A stretch of DNA of 64,000 nucleotides, taken from assembly GCA_017656305.1 (NCBI GenBank), contig JACDOG010000001.1, positions 186,001 through 250,000 on the forward strand, read 5' to 3'. Numbering within the stretch: the first letter of the stretch is position 1; each line of letters opens with the position of its first letter. The position numbers and the translations under genes were made by a program. Positions 41,130 to 51,751 of this stretch are shown here, piece after piece. The DNA is from Thermoanaerobacteraceae bacterium (GTDB lineage Bacteria > Bacillota > JADQBR01). The notes under the pieces were generated by a model. It was not told the DNA's origin and ran no database searches. It saw only the letters and a program-made list of their open reading frames with translations.

Positions 41130-42050
41130 TTACGCCCGGGGGTGAGTTTCCTGATAGATATTTTTTATCCGCTGCTTGGTCACGTGGGTGTATATTTGAG
41201 TTGTTGATAAGCTGACGTGACCTAAAAGTTCCTGCACTACACGCAGGTCCGCCCCCCGGTCTAGCATGTGGGTGGCAAATGAATGCCTTAAAGTATGCGG
41301 TGACACCTTTTTCTCCAGTGCCAGCTGCTTGATATAATTGTTAATAATATAGCGAATCCCTCGCACGGTCAACGGCCCACCGCGACTGTTGACAAAAAGG
41401 GCATCTCTGTCGCTTTTAGTTTTTGCAACTAAACCTGGTCGGGCCTGGCGCAAATACCTCTCCAGGGCCCTGGCAGCCTTACTGCCAAATGGGACAATTC
41501 GCTCCTTGGACCCCTTGCCTGTAATCCGTACATAACCCAGGGACAGTTCCAAATCCCCTACCTTTAGGGCAGCTGCTTCACTCACCCTTACACCGGAGGA
41601 ATAGAGGAACTCCAAAAGTGCCTTATCTCGTATACCCAGACTTGTTTGCTCATCCGGTGCATTTAACAGCTGTTCAACCTCTTCATAGTACAAAAATGAA
41701 GGCAAGCGCTTATCCTGCTTAGGGGTTTTAATCATGGATACTGGATTACTATCCGTTATCTGCTCCTGGTTCAAATACCGGAAAAATGAGCGTAATGCCG
41801 CCAGCTTTCTCGCCAAAGTGGCTTTCTGACACCCCTGTTGCGTGAGCCACGCGAGGTACTGCCTGACCAGGCGGTAATCCACATCTTCAGGTTTTAACTG
41901 TTCCGGAGGCTTCTCCCTGACGTTTGCGGCAAAAAGTATAAACTGGGTTAAATCTTTTTGATAAGCAATTTTGGTATGCTCCGAAGAATTCCTATTTACT
42001 TTTAAATAAGTTTGAAAGGCATCAACCAACTGTTCCAAACCGCTTTTCAT
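41130..42050 (-). CDS. xerC: Tyrosine recombinase XerC
   Basis: Resolves chromosome dimers at dif. About 306 residues: SAM-like N-domain ([19 protein letters not shown]) and catalytic domain with Arg in SSGVRVSEA, Lys in [22 protein letters not shown] and [15 protein letters not shown] holding the nucleophile Tyr. Start at ATG 42050 after GGAGG; the frame extends to 42104 without support. Its location between trmFO and hslV is that of Bacillus codV, so it is a housekeeping XerC, not a phage integrase. Confidence 0.93.
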   Translation of the reverse strand: MKSGLEQLVDAFQTYLKVNRNSSEHTKIAYQKDLTQFILFAANVREKPPEQLKPEDVDYRLVRQYLAWLTQQGCQKATLARKLAALRSFFRYLNQEQITDSNPVSMIKTPKQDKRLPSFLYYEEVEQLLNAPDEQTSLGIRDKALLEFLYSSGVRVSEAAALKVGDLELSLGYVRITGKGSKERIVPFGSKAARALERYLRQARPGLVAKTKSDRDALFVNSRGGPLTVRGIRYIINNYIKQLALEKKVSPHTLRHSFATHMLDRGADLRVVQELLGHVSLSTTQIYTHVTKQRIKNIYQETHPRA

Positions 42051-42114
42051 CGTAAAGCCTCCATGAAACATATATATGTTACCATATTCACAAATTACTG
42101 ACAAGTTTCCTTTT

Positions 42115-43419
42115 TTATCTTAATTTTTTCTTAATAAAATCTTGTAAAGTTTCCAGCGCCCGTTCCGCCAGCATGGTATTTCGCCGCCACTTGGATTTTA
42201 CTTTTTTTTCCAGAGCAGGTAAAAGCCCGAAATTAACGTTCATTGGCTGGAAATTCTCTGGGCTGGCAGTATGAATATAGTGGCACAGCCCCCCAATGGC
42301 TGTTTCCTTGGGGAAAATTAGCGGCTCCAAACCCTTGGCTAAGCGACCGGCATTAACACCGGCAACCAACCCGCTGGAGGCCGACTCCACATAGCCCTCT
42401 ACTCCAGTAATTTGCCCGGCAAAAAAGATTGTAGGACGCGATTTCATCTGCAGTGTTTCCCGAAGAATTTTCGGAGCATTGATGTATGTATTCCGGTGCA
42501 TTACACCAAACCGCGCAAACTCAGCCTCTTCCAGACCGGGAATCATTCGGAAAATGCGTTTCTGGTCGGGCCATTTCAGGTGCGTTTGAAAACCTACCAT
42601 ATTATATAGTGTTCCTTCTTGATTGTCCTGCCGCAACTGGACCACGGCAAAGGGCTCTTTGCCAGTCTTAGGGTCAACCAATCCCACAGGTTTCATGGGG
42701 CCGAAGGCAAGAGTTTGATATCCCCGTTTTGCCAGCTGCTCCACGGGCATGCACCCTTCAAAAAATTTTTCATCTTCAAACTCTCTCAAAGGCGTCAGTT
42801 CAGCCTGAAGCAATGCTTCATAAAACCGACGGTACTCTTCTTCCGTGAGCGGACAGTTTAAATAATCAGCATCCCCCTTGCCATAGCGCGAAGCCCGGAA
42901 CACCTTATCATAATTAATGCTATCCGCCATCACAATTGGAGCAGCTGCGTCATAAAAATAAAGGTATTCCTGTCCTGTCAACTGTTTGATAGTCTCAGAC
43001 AACTTATGGGAGGTAAGGGGACCCGTAGCAATGATGACAATCCCGTCAGGTATTTCCGTTACTTCCTCCCTTTTAATTTCTACCAGCGGGTGCTCTGCAA
43101 GCGCAGTAGTTATGGCCTGGGAGAAACGCTCTCTATCCACAGCCAGAGCACCGCCGGCAGGCAATTGATGCTCCACTGCGGCCTTCATGATTAAAGAATC
43201 CATAAGCTTCATTTCTTCTTTTAGTAACCCCACTGCGTTGACAATGCTCGCTCCACGCAGGGAATTGCTGCAGACCAGCTCTGCAAACAAACCCGTCTTA
43301 TGTGCTGGTGTCATCACATGCGGCCGCATTTCAAACAGAGTCACAGGCACCTCTTGTTTTGCCACCTGCCAGGCAGCCTCACTGCCCGCCAGTCCGGCAC
43401 CAATCACTGTAACCTTCAT
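42115..43419 (-). CDS. trmFO: tRNA (uracil-5)-methyltransferase TrmFO
   Basis: Folate- and FAD-dependent enzyme that methylates U54 of tRNA. 434 residues: [16 protein letters not shown] (FAD site), [49 protein letters not shown] and [22 protein letters not shown] at 43419 overlaps the topA stop by four bases. Standard for Firmicutes in place of SAM-dependent TrmA. Confidence 0.96.
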   Translation of the reverse strand: MKVTVIGAGLAGSEAAWQVAKQEVPVTLFEMRPHVMTPAHKTGLFAELVCSNSLRGASIVNAVGLLKEEMKLMDSLIMKAAVEHQLPAGGALAVDRERFSQAITTALAEHPLVEIKREEVTEIPDGIVIIATGPLTSHKLSETIKQLTGQEYLYFYDAAAPIVMADSINYDKVFRASRYGKGDADYLNCPLTEEEYRRFYEALLQAELTPLREFEDEKFFEGCMPVEQLAKRGYQTLAFGPMKPVGLVDPKTGKEPFAVVQLRQDNQEGTLYNMVGFQTHLKWPDQKRIFRMIPGLEEAEFARFGVMHRNTYINAPKILRETLQMKSRPTIFFAGQITGVEGYVESASSGLVAGVNAGRLAKGLEPLIFPKETAIGGLCHYIHTASPENFQPMNVNFGLLPALEKKVKSKWRRNTMLAERALETLQDFIKKKLR

Positions 43420-45524
43420 TGCACTGCTTCTCCTTGCTGTTGTTTTGCTTTGTTTTTAATTGACCGCCAAAAATTACATTCTTTACTGGAACACTCTAAA
43501 CGCACGTCCTGCTTTTTGGAGTGCTTTTCCACCAGAAAGGCATCACACTCCGGGCATCGTTCTTCCGTAGGTTTATGCCAGGAAACAAACTTACACTGGG
43601 GATAATTGCTGCACCCATAAAACTTACGCCCCTTTTTGCTACGACGTTCCACAATTCCACCACCACAATCGGGACATTTAACGCCGATTTCCTCCAGTAA
43701 CGGCTTGGTATTCCGGCACTCGGGAAAACCGGGACAGGCTAAAAACTTGCCGTAACGCCCGTATTTAATCACCATGTTACGCCCACATTTTTCACATACC
43801 ACGTCTGTTTCTTCATCCTGGATTTCCACTTGCCCGATTTCCTTTTCCGCTCTATCCAGATGGGCCTTAAAAGGTTCATAAAACTCCTCCACAACATCCT
43901 TCCAATCCCGATGCCCTTCCTCTATTTCGTCCAGTTCACTCTCCAAATGCGCAGTGAATTCCACATCAACAATATCGGGAAAATATTCCTTTAATAATTG
44001 AACCACTACTTGGCCCAGTTCCGTAGGACGAAATTGCTTATCCTCACGCACTACGTAACCGCGTGACAAAATAGTATCAATAATGGGAGCGTAGGTACTG
44101 GGACGACCAATACCCTTTTCTTCTAAAGTCTTCACCAGGGAAGCTTCACTGTACCGAGGCGGTGGTTGGGTAAAATGCTGTCTGTCGTCCAGCTTTACCA
44201 ATTCTAGTTGCATTCCCACACTTAACTCCGGCAGCAGGTTTTCTTTTTCCTGGAAATCATCGGTGTTTTTGTACAGCTCAAAAAAGCCGGGAAACTTAAT
44301 AACCGAACCGGTAGCCCTGAACTGGTAATCTCCGGCAGCAATGAGAACGGTAGTGCTTTCCAGTACGGCTTCTGCCATCTGACTGGCCAGAAATCGCCTC
44401 CAGATAAGCTGGTATAACCGATACTGGTCGTGACTCAACTTATTTCTTAACTGGCTCGGCGTACGGAAAATACTTGTCGGGCGAATGGCTTCATGGGCAT
44501 TCTGTGCTGACTTTTTGTTGGTAAAACTCCTGGGCTTTTCCGGCACGTAGTCCCTGCCGTATTGACCTTCAATAAACTTCCTTGCTTCCTCCTGAGCAGT
44601 TTCTGCTATCCGCGTTGAATCCGTGCGGATATATGTAATCAAACCGACGGAACCTTCTCTACCGATGTCAACCCCTTCGTACAACTGCTGGGCAATTCGC
44701 ATGGTTTTCTTGGCTGTAAAATTCAACTTGCGGTAAGCATCCTGTTGTAAGCTGCTGGTTATATATGGCGGTGCCGGAGTACGCTTCGTATCTCGTTTCT
44801 TAATGTCTTCAATCACAAAAGAACTATTTTTTAGCTGCTCCAGTACCTGCTGCATCTGCTCCCCGTTTTTGATTTTTATCTTCTTTCCCCGGTGTTTGTT
44901 TAACTTGGCTTCTATCTCGGTCTCATCAACCTTAAAGACCGCAGTTAAGGTCCAGTATTCTTCAGGAGTAAAATTTTCAATTTCCTCTTCTCGTTCACAA
45001 ATCAGGCGTACGGCCACGGATTGCACCCGTCCGGCACTAAGCCCTTTTTTCACTTTACGCCACAATAACGGGCTAAGGTTATAACCCACCAACCTGTCCA
45101 AAATCCTCCGCGCCTGCTGCGCGTCCACCAAGTTATAGTCAATCTTCCTGGGGTTTTTTACCGCGCTGGTCACGGCATTCTTGGTAATTTCGTTAAATTG
45201 AATCCGGCACTTTTCCTCTGTATTAACCTTCAAAGCATGTGCCAAATGCCAGGCGATGGCTTCGCCCTCCCTGTCCGGGTCCGGCGCCAGCAGCACATTG
45301 TCACTCTTTTTGGCCTCCTGGCGCAGTTCCTTTAAAATCTCTCCTTTTCCCCGAATAGTAATATATTTAGGTTGAAAATCGTTTTCCACATCTACTCCAA
45401 ACTGGCTGCGCGGCAGGTCCCGCACGTGTCCCATAGAGGATTTTACTATATATTTATGGCCCAAAAATTTCGAAATAGTTTTTGCTTTAGCCGGTGATTC
45501 AACTATAACCAGTGTTTTACCCAC
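43416..45524 (-). CDS. topA: DNA topoisomerase I
   Basis: Type IA enzyme that relaxes negative supercoils. About 702 residues: TOPRIM domain ([33 protein letters not shown]), catalytic [13 protein letters not shown] with the active Tyr, and three C-terminal four-Cys zinc ribbons beginning [16 protein letters not shown] and CPECDAFL; the third is divergent but keeps its four Cys. GTG 45524 has the better spacing to GAGGTGA; TTG 45527 is also possible. Confidence 0.96.
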   Translation of the reverse strand: MGKTLVIVESPAKAKTISKFLGHKYIVKSSMGHVRDLPRSQFGVDVENDFQPKYITIRGKGEILKELRQEAKKSDNVLLAPDPDREGEAIAWHLAHALKVNTEEKCRIQFNEITKNAVTSAVKNPRKIDYNLVDAQQARRILDRLVGYNLSPLLWRKVKKGLSAGRVQSVAVRLICEREEEIENFTPEEYWTLTAVFKVDETEIEAKLNKHRGKKIKIKNGEQMQQVLEQLKNSSFVIEDIKKRDTKRTPAPPYITSSLQQDAYRKLNFTAKKTMRIAQQLYEGVDIGREGSVGLITYIRTDSTRIAETAQEEARKFIEGQYGRDYVPEKPRSFTNKKSAQNAHEAIRPTSIFRTPSQLRNKLSHDQYRLYQLIWRRFLASQMAEAVLESTTVLIAAGDYQFRATGSVIKFPGFFELYKNTDDFQEKENLLPELSVGMQLELVKLDDRQHFTQPPPRYSEASLVKTLEEKGIGRPSTYAPIIDTILSRGYVVREDKQFRPTELGQVVVQLLKEYFPDIVDVEFTAHLESELDEIEEGHRDWKDVVEEFYEPFKAHLDRAEKEIGQVEIQDEETDVVCEKCGRNMVIKYGRYGKFLACPGFPECRNTKPLLEEIGVKCPDCGGGIVERRSKKGRKFYGCSNYPQCKFVSWHKPTEERCPECDAFLVEKHSKKQDVRLECSSKECNFWRSIKNKAKQQQGEAVQ

Positions 45525-45593
45525 CAATTCTCACCTCAATTTTTAGTCCTCATTTGTCTTTAACATTATAGACATGAAACAGCGTAATTATAA

Positions 45594-46676
45594 CTATAAC
45601 GCCTGGTAGAAACTTCCCGGCAACTTCTTAATCAGTCCCTTGATTTCCAAAAACATTAACATGGAACTGATTCGTTCCACGGAATAACCTGTTTCCCGGA
45701 CCAGTTCATCTATATGTACCGGAGCTCCGGAGGTCAGCCGAAGCAGCTCTTCCTCCGCGGCACTTAAAGCCACAGTGGCAGCAGTTTCCGAGTTGCCAAA
45801 CAGCCTCTGTCCAAATCCCAACTGCTCTAAAACATCCTCGGCACCTTCAACCAGAAAGGCGCCCTGTTTAATCAGCCCGTTGGTACCCTTACTATTGGGG
45901 CTGGTAACCGGTCCGGGAACGGCAAATACCTCCTTCCCCTGTTCCAGGGCAAAATCAGCGGTAATTAATGAACCACTCTTTTGAGCCGCCTCTACTACTA
46001 TAACCCCTTTGCTGAGACCGCTGATGATACGATTGCGAATGGGGAAGTTTTTTGCTTCCGGTTGAGTATACGGAGGAAATTCGGAAATAACCAGACCTGC
46101 GCTGCAAATCTGACCGTAGAGTTCGCTGTTGCTTTTGGGGTAGCAGACATTGACCCCGGACCCCAGCACAGCAATGGTATTGCCTCCGGCATGCAGCGCC
46201 CCTTTATGGGCCGCTGTATCAATTCCCTTAGCCATACCGCTGACCACAGTTAAGCCATTATCGGCTAAATCCGCTGCCAGTTGAAATGCCATTTTCTGCC
46301 CGTAATGAGTTGCTCTTCGTGAACCCACTATGGCCACCGCATCGGTCTTTAATAGAGAAATATCCCCCCGGTAATACAAAACCAGTGGCGGGTCATAGAT
46401 ATTACGCAACATATCGGGGTATGCCTCGTGCTCCATATGTATCAGGTTAATATCATTTTCAGCTAAATAGTTTAACTCTTTTTCTCCGTCAAAGCAATGG
46501 CGAAATTGTATAAAGCTCTCTATCTGTGAGTGCGAAACATTTTTTAAACTTCTTAATTTTACCTCGGTGCAATGCCATAATTCTTCAACCGAGTCAAATT
46601 CACGCAACAAATTAAGAACCGAGCGGCTCCCCCAGCCCGGCACACGGCTTAAACCAAGCCAGTAAAGCGCTTTCAA
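45594..46676 (-). CDS. dprA: DNA processing protein DprA
   Basis: Loads RecA on incoming single-stranded DNA during transformation. About 360 residues: helix-hairpin-helix N-domain (ALYWLGLSRVPGWGSR), Rossmann-type core with AIVGSRRATHYGQKMA, SGMAKGIDTAAHKGAL, VLGSGVNVCYP and FPIRNRIISGLS, and a winged-helix C-terminus. The TTG at 46676 gives the family's normal N-terminus and has GGGGAGG upstream; the frame runs to 46742. Confidence 0.9.
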   Translation of the reverse strand: MKALYWLGLSRVPGWGSRSVLNLLREFDSVEELWHCTEVKLRSLKNVSHSQIESFIQFRHCFDGEKELNYLAENDINLIHMEHEAYPDMLRNIYDPPLVLYYRGDISLLKTDAVAIVGSRRATHYGQKMAFQLAADLADNGLTVVSGMAKGIDTAAHKGALHAGGNTIAVLGSGVNVCYPKSNSELYGQICSAGLVISEFPPYTQPEAKNFPIRNRIISGLSKGVIVVEAAQKSGSLITADFALEQGKEVFAVPGPVTSPNSKGTNGLIKQGAFLVEGAEDVLEQLGFGQRLFGNSETAATVALSAAEEELLRLTSGAPVHIDELVRETGYSVERISSMLMFLEIKGLIKKLPGSFYQAL

Positions 46677-46767
46677 AAACCTCCCCTCCCCTTTACCAAA
46701 AAAATAAAAAACCTTTTTCCTTGCTTCTTGGTAAAAATTCAATTTCCTTCTTGGTATGTGAAAATTT

Positions 46768-47667
46768 TCATATATCTTCCAGCGCTTCCGTCAAAGACTG
46801 TTTTTTCTCCAGGCAGGGTTGAAATAACTTGTCCCTGTCGGCTAACTGGGAAATTACATTTTCCATGGTAAATTGCCCCGGTTGGATAGAGCTGCTTTCG
46901 ATTTCCTCCCACGAAACCGGCATGGACACGGTTGCTGCGGGCACAGGCCGCACGCTGTAAACGGAAGCCATGGTCTTTCCCGGACCGTTTTGCAGGTAGT
47001 CCACATATACTTTACCTTGCCTGTTTTTTACACTTCTCTCTACCGTAGCTTTTTCTGGACAGGCAGTTGCGATCAAATGAGACACCCTGCCGGTAAACTG
47101 TTGCACGGTTTTATAATCGTAAACCGGTCGGATAGGAATGTAAATGTGCAAACCCGTTGCACCGCTGGTCTTGGGATAACCTTGCAAATTTAAGGTATCC
47201 AAAGCCTGCTTTACCAATCTGGCCACCAGCAACACGTCATCCCATGACGCACCCGGCGCCGGGTCCAAATCAAATACCGCCAGGTCAGGGTTATTTGGCC
47301 TCTCCCAGGAGGTCAACCAGGTGTGCATCTCGATGCAGCCCTGATTGACCAGCCACAGCAAGTCTGCAAGCTTGTTTACCATGCAGTAATCAATACTTTT
47401 ATGACCTCTCGTAATCTTTACAGTCTGCAACCATTCCGGGGCATAATCCGGACATTGTTTTTGGTAAAAGTGTTTGCCGTAAATTCCATCAGGATACCTT
47501 TTCAGGGTAAACGGCCTGTTTTTTAGATAGGGAATAAGAAAAGAACCTGCTTTTGCATAATAGTCAAGCAGGTTTGCCTTAACCAGGCCCTTTTCCGGCC
47601 AGAACACCTTGTCCAAGTTTTTTAATTCTACAGCCACGCCGTTTATGTCGCAAGTCACTGCAGTCAC
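46768..47667 (-). CDS. Stand-alone LigD-type DNA-repair polymerase (PolDom, AEP family)
   Basis: Archaeo-eukaryotic-primase-type polymerase of bacterial non-homologous end joining. 299 residues: VFWPEKGLVKANLLDYY, PFTLKRYPDGIYGKHFYQK, catalytic Asp pair in AVFDLDPAPG, SGATGLHIYIPI, and KVYVDYLQNGPGKTMASVYSVR with the third Asp. No ligase or nuclease domain is fused, as in some other Firmicutes. Neither ku nor a LigD ligase is in the window. GTG at 47667 has GAGGTG eight bases upstream; a 42-codon gene ends 20 bases before it. Confidence 0.9.
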   Translation of the reverse strand: MTAVTCDINGVAVELKNLDKVFWPEKGLVKANLLDYYAKAGSFLIPYLKNRPFTLKRYPDGIYGKHFYQKQCPDYAPEWLQTVKITRGHKSIDYCMVNKLADLLWLVNQGCIEMHTWLTSWERPNNPDLAVFDLDPAPGASWDDVLLVARLVKQALDTLNLQGYPKTSGATGLHIYIPIRPVYDYKTVQQFTGRVSHLIATACPEKATVERSVKNRQGKVYVDYLQNGPGKTMASVYSVRPVPAATVSMPVSWEEIESSSIQPGQFTMENVISQLADRDKLFQPCLEKKQSLTEALEDI

Positions 47668-47687
47668 TCAAAATGCACCTCATTTGC

Positions 47688-47816
47688 TCAATGCTCGTTT
47701 TTCCGTTTCAATTTCTCGGTTAAGCTGCGTTCTCTGGATTCATCGATTTTTAACAGGATCAAAAACAGGACAAATAACTGTAACACCACGAAAATAATAC
47801 CGGCAAGTATGGTCAT
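47688..47816 (-). CDS. Tiny single-pass membrane protein
   Basis: 42 residues, read directly from the sequence: MTILAGIIFVVLQLFVLFLIL forms one membrane helix (about residues 2-22) and is followed by LKIDESRERSLTEKLKRKNEH, a highly charged, probably cytoplasmic tail. ATG at 47816 has AAGGAGGGATAG at ideal distance, which supports real translation. No family recognised. It is 20 bases upstream of the LigD-type polymerase and likely in the same transcript. Confidence 0.65.
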   Translation of the reverse strand: MTILAGIIFVVLQLFVLFLILLKIDESRERSLTEKLKRKNEH

Positions 47817-48286
47817 GAACTATCCCTCCTTATAATTATTCTCCTCAACCTTTCTCTTTATTATTTTCAGTTACTATAAAGTATACAATCTGCCAGCCCA
47901 TTTATATCTTGATCCATAATATCATATTTTGTCTCAGTCTTTTTCGATTCAAAATACAATAAAACAATCAATGCAAGTTCGAAGACTCCCGGCACTACCG
48001 GGAGAAACTGGCGCAAGCTTTATAGCCATGGATAAGACTAAACTTGTTCCACTCCATTTTCCGGACATCACAAAATTGCTGAATAACCAGTTCCAAAAAA
48101 GTTACTGCCACGACCTTGTTTATGTTGAAACATTTCTATTTCCCTCATTACATTAGCTACACCTATTTACTTTCCCTTAACAATTGGAATCCTGTTTATA
48201 TTTGTTATTTTATGACAATTTTACCTGGTTTTAGAACAAGATTGGCTTTACAGAATATATCCGATTTTATAGCCCTAAAAAAATAA
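47817..48286. other. 470-bp gene-free stretch between the small membrane protein gene and comM
   Basis: AT-rich sequence with no convincing gene. It contains a perfect 7-bp hairpin CTCCCGG / CCGGGAG (47986-48004), and minus-strand TATACT- and TATTAT-like -10 elements near 47885-47925 without good -35 partners. It probably holds the promoter of the small-protein/ligD-type/dprA transcript. I see no repeat or tRNA. Confidence 0.4.
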
Positions 48287-48302
48287 CAGGGTGCTCACCC
48301 TG
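48275..48302 (-). terminator. Terminator after comM
   Basis: Minus-strand stem CAGGGTG / CACCCTG immediately after the comM stop, followed by TTATTTTTTTAG. Confidence 0.8.
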
Positions 48303-49826
48303 CTAATATTGACCCCTGTCCAAACTGCGATACTGTATTGCTTCGGCCACATGCATACTTTCTATCCACTCTTTGCCTTCCAAATCTGCAATGGTCCTGG
48401 CTACCTTTAAAATTCTATGATGTGCCCGCATGCTCAGGCCTAAACGGTCATAAGCAAGCCGCAGCAGTTCCTCCCCTTTGCTGTCCACCCGGCACCATTT
48501 CTTGATTCCTTTGGCATCTAGCCGGCTATTACTGTGAATACCCGTTCCCTTATATCGCTCCTCCTGCCTTTTTCTTGCCGCAATTACCCGCTCCCTGATC
48601 TGTGCCGACGTTTCCTCCCGGCCCGTTCTTTGAGTTTCTTTGTAAGACAGTCGCGGTACCTCTATTTGAATATCTATCCTGTCCATCACCGGTCCCGAAA
48701 TGCGATTACGGTAACGCTGTACCTGGTACTCGCTGCACCGGCATTCCTTTGTCCCATCCCCGTAAAATCCACAGGGGCAGGGGTTCATGGCAGCCACCAG
48801 CATCAGTTGTGCCGGGTATTCCACAGCAGCCGCAACCCGGGAAATTGTTACCGTACCGTTTTCCAGGGGCTGTCTCAATGACTCCAGGACATCTTTACGG
48901 TATTCCGGCAGTTCATCCAAAAATAGTACTCCGTGATGCGCCAGGCTGATTTCACCGGGTTTGGGAATACGGCCCCCACCTACAATACTGGCAGCCGAGG
49001 CCGAATGATGTGGTGACCGGAAAGGTCTTTCCGTTATCAACGGGTTTTTTCTGTCCAGCAACCCCGCTGCGCTGTAAATTTTCGTTGCAGTAATGCTCTC
49101 TTCTCGAGACATTGGCGGCAGTATGGACGGCAACCGTTTGGCCAACATGGTCTTTCCTGAACCTGGAGGTCCGACCATTAAGAGATTGTGAGCTCCTGCC
49201 GCAGCAATTTCCAAGGCCCTTTTGGCCCCGTCCTGGCCGATAACGTCTGCAAAATCTAACATTTCCCTTCTTCTTTCTGTCAATTTCCCTGCTACAGCTG
49301 CCGCCTGCAGATCCAGTTCGCCGTGTAACGCCGCTACCAGCTGGGATAAATTTTCCACACCATATACAGTAATCTCTCCAGCCAGCGCACCTTCCCAACT
49401 GTTTTCTAACGGCACGTAAAAACTTTCTTTTTTCAAGTCCGCCAGCGCCAGGGCCATGGGCAATATTCCCGGTACCGGGCGCACACTGCCGTTCAGCGAA
49501 AGCTCTCCCACAAACACTTTTCCAGCCAGTTTATTTAAATCAATCTGTTCAGTAGCCGCCAGTATTCCCACTGCTATCGGCAAGTCAAAAAACGGTCCCA
49601 CCTTTTTGATATCTGCGGGAGCCAGGTTCACTACCACCTTTTGTCCCGGAAAAGAATAGCCACTGTTTCTGATGGCTGCTTTAACCCGATCTTTGGCCTC
49701 CTTCACCGCGGTATCGGGCAAACCAACTATTTCAAAGCCGGGCAATCCCGACGACACATCTACCTCTACCCTGATCAAATGTCCTTCAATACCGATTAAA
49801 GTACAGCTATCCACTATGGCCAGCAT
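48303..49826 (-). CDS. comM: YifB/ComM-type Mg-chelatase-like AAA+ ATPase
   Basis: Family of hexameric helicases; ComM promotes branch migration during natural transformation. About 507 residues: Lon-like N-domain (GLPGFEIVGLPDTAVKEAKDR, in part), Walker A GPPGSGKTMLAKRLP, Walker B HHGVLFLDELPEY, a four-Cys insert (CPCGFYGDGTKECRC) and the C-terminal Mg-chelatase domain RAHHRILKVARTIADLEG. ATG at 49826 follows GGAGG. Located near dprA, which fits a shared role in DNA uptake. Confidence 0.92.
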   Translation of the reverse strand: MLAIVDSCTLIGIEGHLIRVEVDVSSGLPGFEIVGLPDTAVKEAKDRVKAAIRNSGYSFPGQKVVVNLAPADIKKVGPFFDLPIAVGILAATEQIDLNKLAGKVFVGELSLNGSVRPVPGILPMALALADLKKESFYVPLENSWEGALAGEITVYGVENLSQLVAALHGELDLQAAAVAGKLTERRREMLDFADVIGQDGAKRALEIAAAGAHNLLMVGPPGSGKTMLAKRLPSILPPMSREESITATKIYSAAGLLDRKNPLITERPFRSPHHSASAASIVGGGRIPKPGEISLAHHGVLFLDELPEYRKDVLESLRQPLENGTVTISRVAAAVEYPAQLMLVAAMNPCPCGFYGDGTKECRCSEYQVQRYRNRISGPVMDRIDIQIEVPRLSYKETQRTGREETSAQIRERVIAARKRQEERYKGTGIHSNSRLDAKGIKKWCRVDSKGEELLRLAYDRLGLSMRAHHRILKVARTIADLEGKEWIESMHVAEAIQYRSLDRGQY

Positions 49827-50008
49827 ACTCAAGCCTCCGCATTTTATCAAAATATTTCACATTACTGTAACATTCAACAATATTCTGTACAATCCTTCCA
49901 GTTATTGCATTAATAAGGCGGCAAAAAACCCCGGTGCAAAAAGTTATTATTGAACAAACTGGAAAATTATAATAAAATTATTGCAAATGTATTCAAGGAG
50001 GAACATCA

Positions 50009-51304
50009 ATGGCAGCAATAGTACCGATTAAAGGTTTGCGGTATAATCAGAATAAAATTACAAACATAGCGGATGTATTGACACCGCCGTATGATGTTAT
50101 CGACCCGGTTGCCCAGCAACTCTTTTATGACCGGCACCCGTATAACATCATTCGGTTAGAACTTGGAAAAACATATGCTGACGATGACACAAACAATAAC
50201 CGTTATACTCGTGCAGCGAAAACCTTTCGCCAGTGGTGGGAAAACGGGATACTGGTCCAGGATGACAAGCCTTCCATTTATCTTTATCAGCAGCAGTTTA
50301 CCGTCCAGGATAAGACGTATACCCGGACCGGATTTATTTGCGGGTTGCAATGTGAAGAATACGCCCCAGGTGCCGTTCTTCCCCATGAAGAAACCCTGCC
50401 TAAAGCTAAAGAAGACCGCAAGAAACTCATGGAAGCATGCCATGCCAATTTCAGCTGCATTTTCGGACTTTACGATGAGCCGGAAATGAAAGTCCAAAGC
50501 TTGCTGCTGGCTGCATGTAAGGGTAAAAAACCTGACTATGCGATCACTGATGGCCAAAACGTCACCCACCTGCTTTGGGCAATTCAAGACCAGGAACTAA
50601 TTGCTGAGGTACAACGTATTTTGGCAGACAAAACTGTCTATATTGCCGACGGACATCACCGTTACGAAACGGCACTGGCTCATGCCGAAGAAATGCGTGC
50701 CCTGGGAAATCCGGGTTATGAGCACGTAATGGTAACTTTGGTCAACCTGCATGATGAAGGTTTAGTGATTCTGCCTACCCACAGGCTATTAAAAAACATA
50801 CCCGAACTGAACATGGAACAATTGTTGCATAGTGTGGCGGATTACTTTGAAATTGAAAAAATTGCCGCTACCGAACATGGTGTTGAAGAACGCCTTTCTT
50901 CCACGCGGCAGACCAGTTTTGTTCTCTACCCCGGCGGCGAAGAGGCTTACCAGTTGACTTTGAAAGGCTCCTGCAAGCCGGAAACCCTGCACGGCCACGA
51001 TAAAAGTGTTCCCTGGCGCCAGCTTGATGTTTCCATACTCCATTCTTTAATTTTGGAAAAACACCTGGGAATTGGCAGCGCCCAACGGGCATCAGGTAAG
51101 TACCTGGCATACACACGGGATGCTCAAGAAGCCCTAACCAAGGTACAATCGGGAGAATACCAGCTGGCCGTTTTCATGAAACCCACAAAAGTAGAACAAG
51201 TTATCGCCGTTGCAGCTGCCGGTGACAAAATGCCGCAGAAATCAACGTATTTTTATCCGAAACTGATCACCGGTTTGGTAATCAACCCCCTGGGTATAGA
51301 ATAA
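50009..51304 (+). CDS. DUF1015 family protein
   Basis: 431 residues, function unknown. DUF1015 hallmarks: N-terminal IVPIKGLRYNQNKI and LTPPYDVIDP, then HPYNIIRLELGK, LPHEETLPKAKEDR and IADGHHRYETALAH, a conserved His-rich block that looks like a catalytic or metal site. In other clostridia the gene often lies next to serine-pathway genes, which is not the case here. It is the only clear plus-strand gene in the window, with AAGGAGG before its ATG and a shared bidirectional terminator after it. Confidence 0.9.
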   Translation: MAAIVPIKGLRYNQNKITNIADVLTPPYDVIDPVAQQLFYDRHPYNIIRLELGKTYADDDTNNNRYTRAAKTFRQWWENGILVQDDKPSIYLYQQQFTVQDKTYTRTGFICGLQCEEYAPGAVLPHEETLPKAKEDRKKLMEACHANFSCIFGLYDEPEMKVQSLLLAACKGKKPDYAITDGQNVTHLLWAIQDQELIAEVQRILADKTVYIADGHHRYETALAHAEEMRALGNPGYEHVMVTLVNLHDEGLVILPTHRLLKNIPELNMEQLLHSVADYFEIEKIAATEHGVEERLSSTRQTSFVLYPGGEEAYQLTLKGSCKPETLHGHDKSVPWRQLDVSILHSLILEKHLGIGSAQRASGKYLAYTRDAQEALTKVQSGEYQLAVFMKPTKVEQVIAVAAAGDKMPQKSTYFYPKLITGLVINPLGIE

Positions 51305-51321
51305 TTTTTAGATAAAGACGC

Positions 51322-51358
51322 AAAACCCAGCCCCGGATTTTTTCCGGGGCTGGGTTTT
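51322..51358. terminator. Bidirectional terminator between DUF1015 and yraN
   Basis: A 15-bp perfect stem (AAAACCCAGCCCCGG / CCGGGGCTGGGTTTT) around ATTTTTT, with T runs in both directions. It ends the plus-strand DUF1015 transcript and the minus-strand yraN transcript. Confidence 0.9.
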
Positions 51359-51359
51359 T

Positions 51360-51722
51360 TCAAAAAGCATTCTTTATCAACTTTATTTCTCTAACTTCCC
51401 CTTTCTTACTCAGTACCACCCCTACCACATCGAAGCGGCACTGCCCGAAAAACTGCTCTTGACCGTGCAGGTAGTATGCGGCCAGCTGCCGCAGTTTCTT
51501 TTGCTTATAGATGTCAACGCTCTCCAGCGGAGTGCCGTATTTGTCGGAAGTGCGGCTTTTCACTTCTACAAATACCAGTACTCCTTTGTCTTTGGCAATA
51601 ATATCAACTTCTCCGTACGGACAACGGTAATTTTGTTCAAGAATATGATAACCTTTCCCCTTCAGGTATTTAACCGCTGCCTGCTCTCCTATCTTTCCTA
51701 AACGCTGGTTGTAAGCCATCAT
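51360..51722 (-). CDS. yraN: YraN / UPF0102 family endonuclease-like protein
   Basis: About 120 residues, restriction-endonuclease-like fold: NQRLGKIGEQAAVKYLKGKGY, ILEQNYRCPYGEVDIIAKD and LVFVEVKSRTSDKYG give the E-x(n)-D-x(n)-E-V-K metal site. Cellular role is not established. Two adjacent ATGs (51722, 51719) follow AAGGG. In many genomes it lies near rnhB and comM; here the nuo operon separates it from rnhB. Confidence 0.9.
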   Translation of the reverse strand: MMAYNQRLGKIGEQAAVKYLKGKGYHILEQNYRCPYGEVDIIAKDKGVLVFVEVKSRTSDKYGTPLESVDIYKQKKLRQLAAYYLHGQEQFFGQCRFDVVGVVLSKKGEVREIKLIKNAF

Positions 51723-51751
51723 AACCAACCCTTACCAACCTGAAAGTTACT

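Noticed and set aside
41130-42050. Tyrosine recombinase as a sign of a mobile element
   Set aside because: Its position between trmFO and hslV and its full XerC motifs make it the housekeeping enzyme; no attachment repeats or cargo genes are near.
47970-48060. Possible cyclic-di-GMP-type riboswitch around the CTCCCGG hairpin
   Set aside because: GGCGCAAGC near the hairpin recalls the GEMM pattern, but the other conserved blocks and a downstream plus-strand gene are missing.
47929-48156. 75-codon plus-strand frame in the comM upstream gap
   Set aside because: TTG start with no ribosome site, no recognisable domain, and no promoter; likely chance in a gene-free region.
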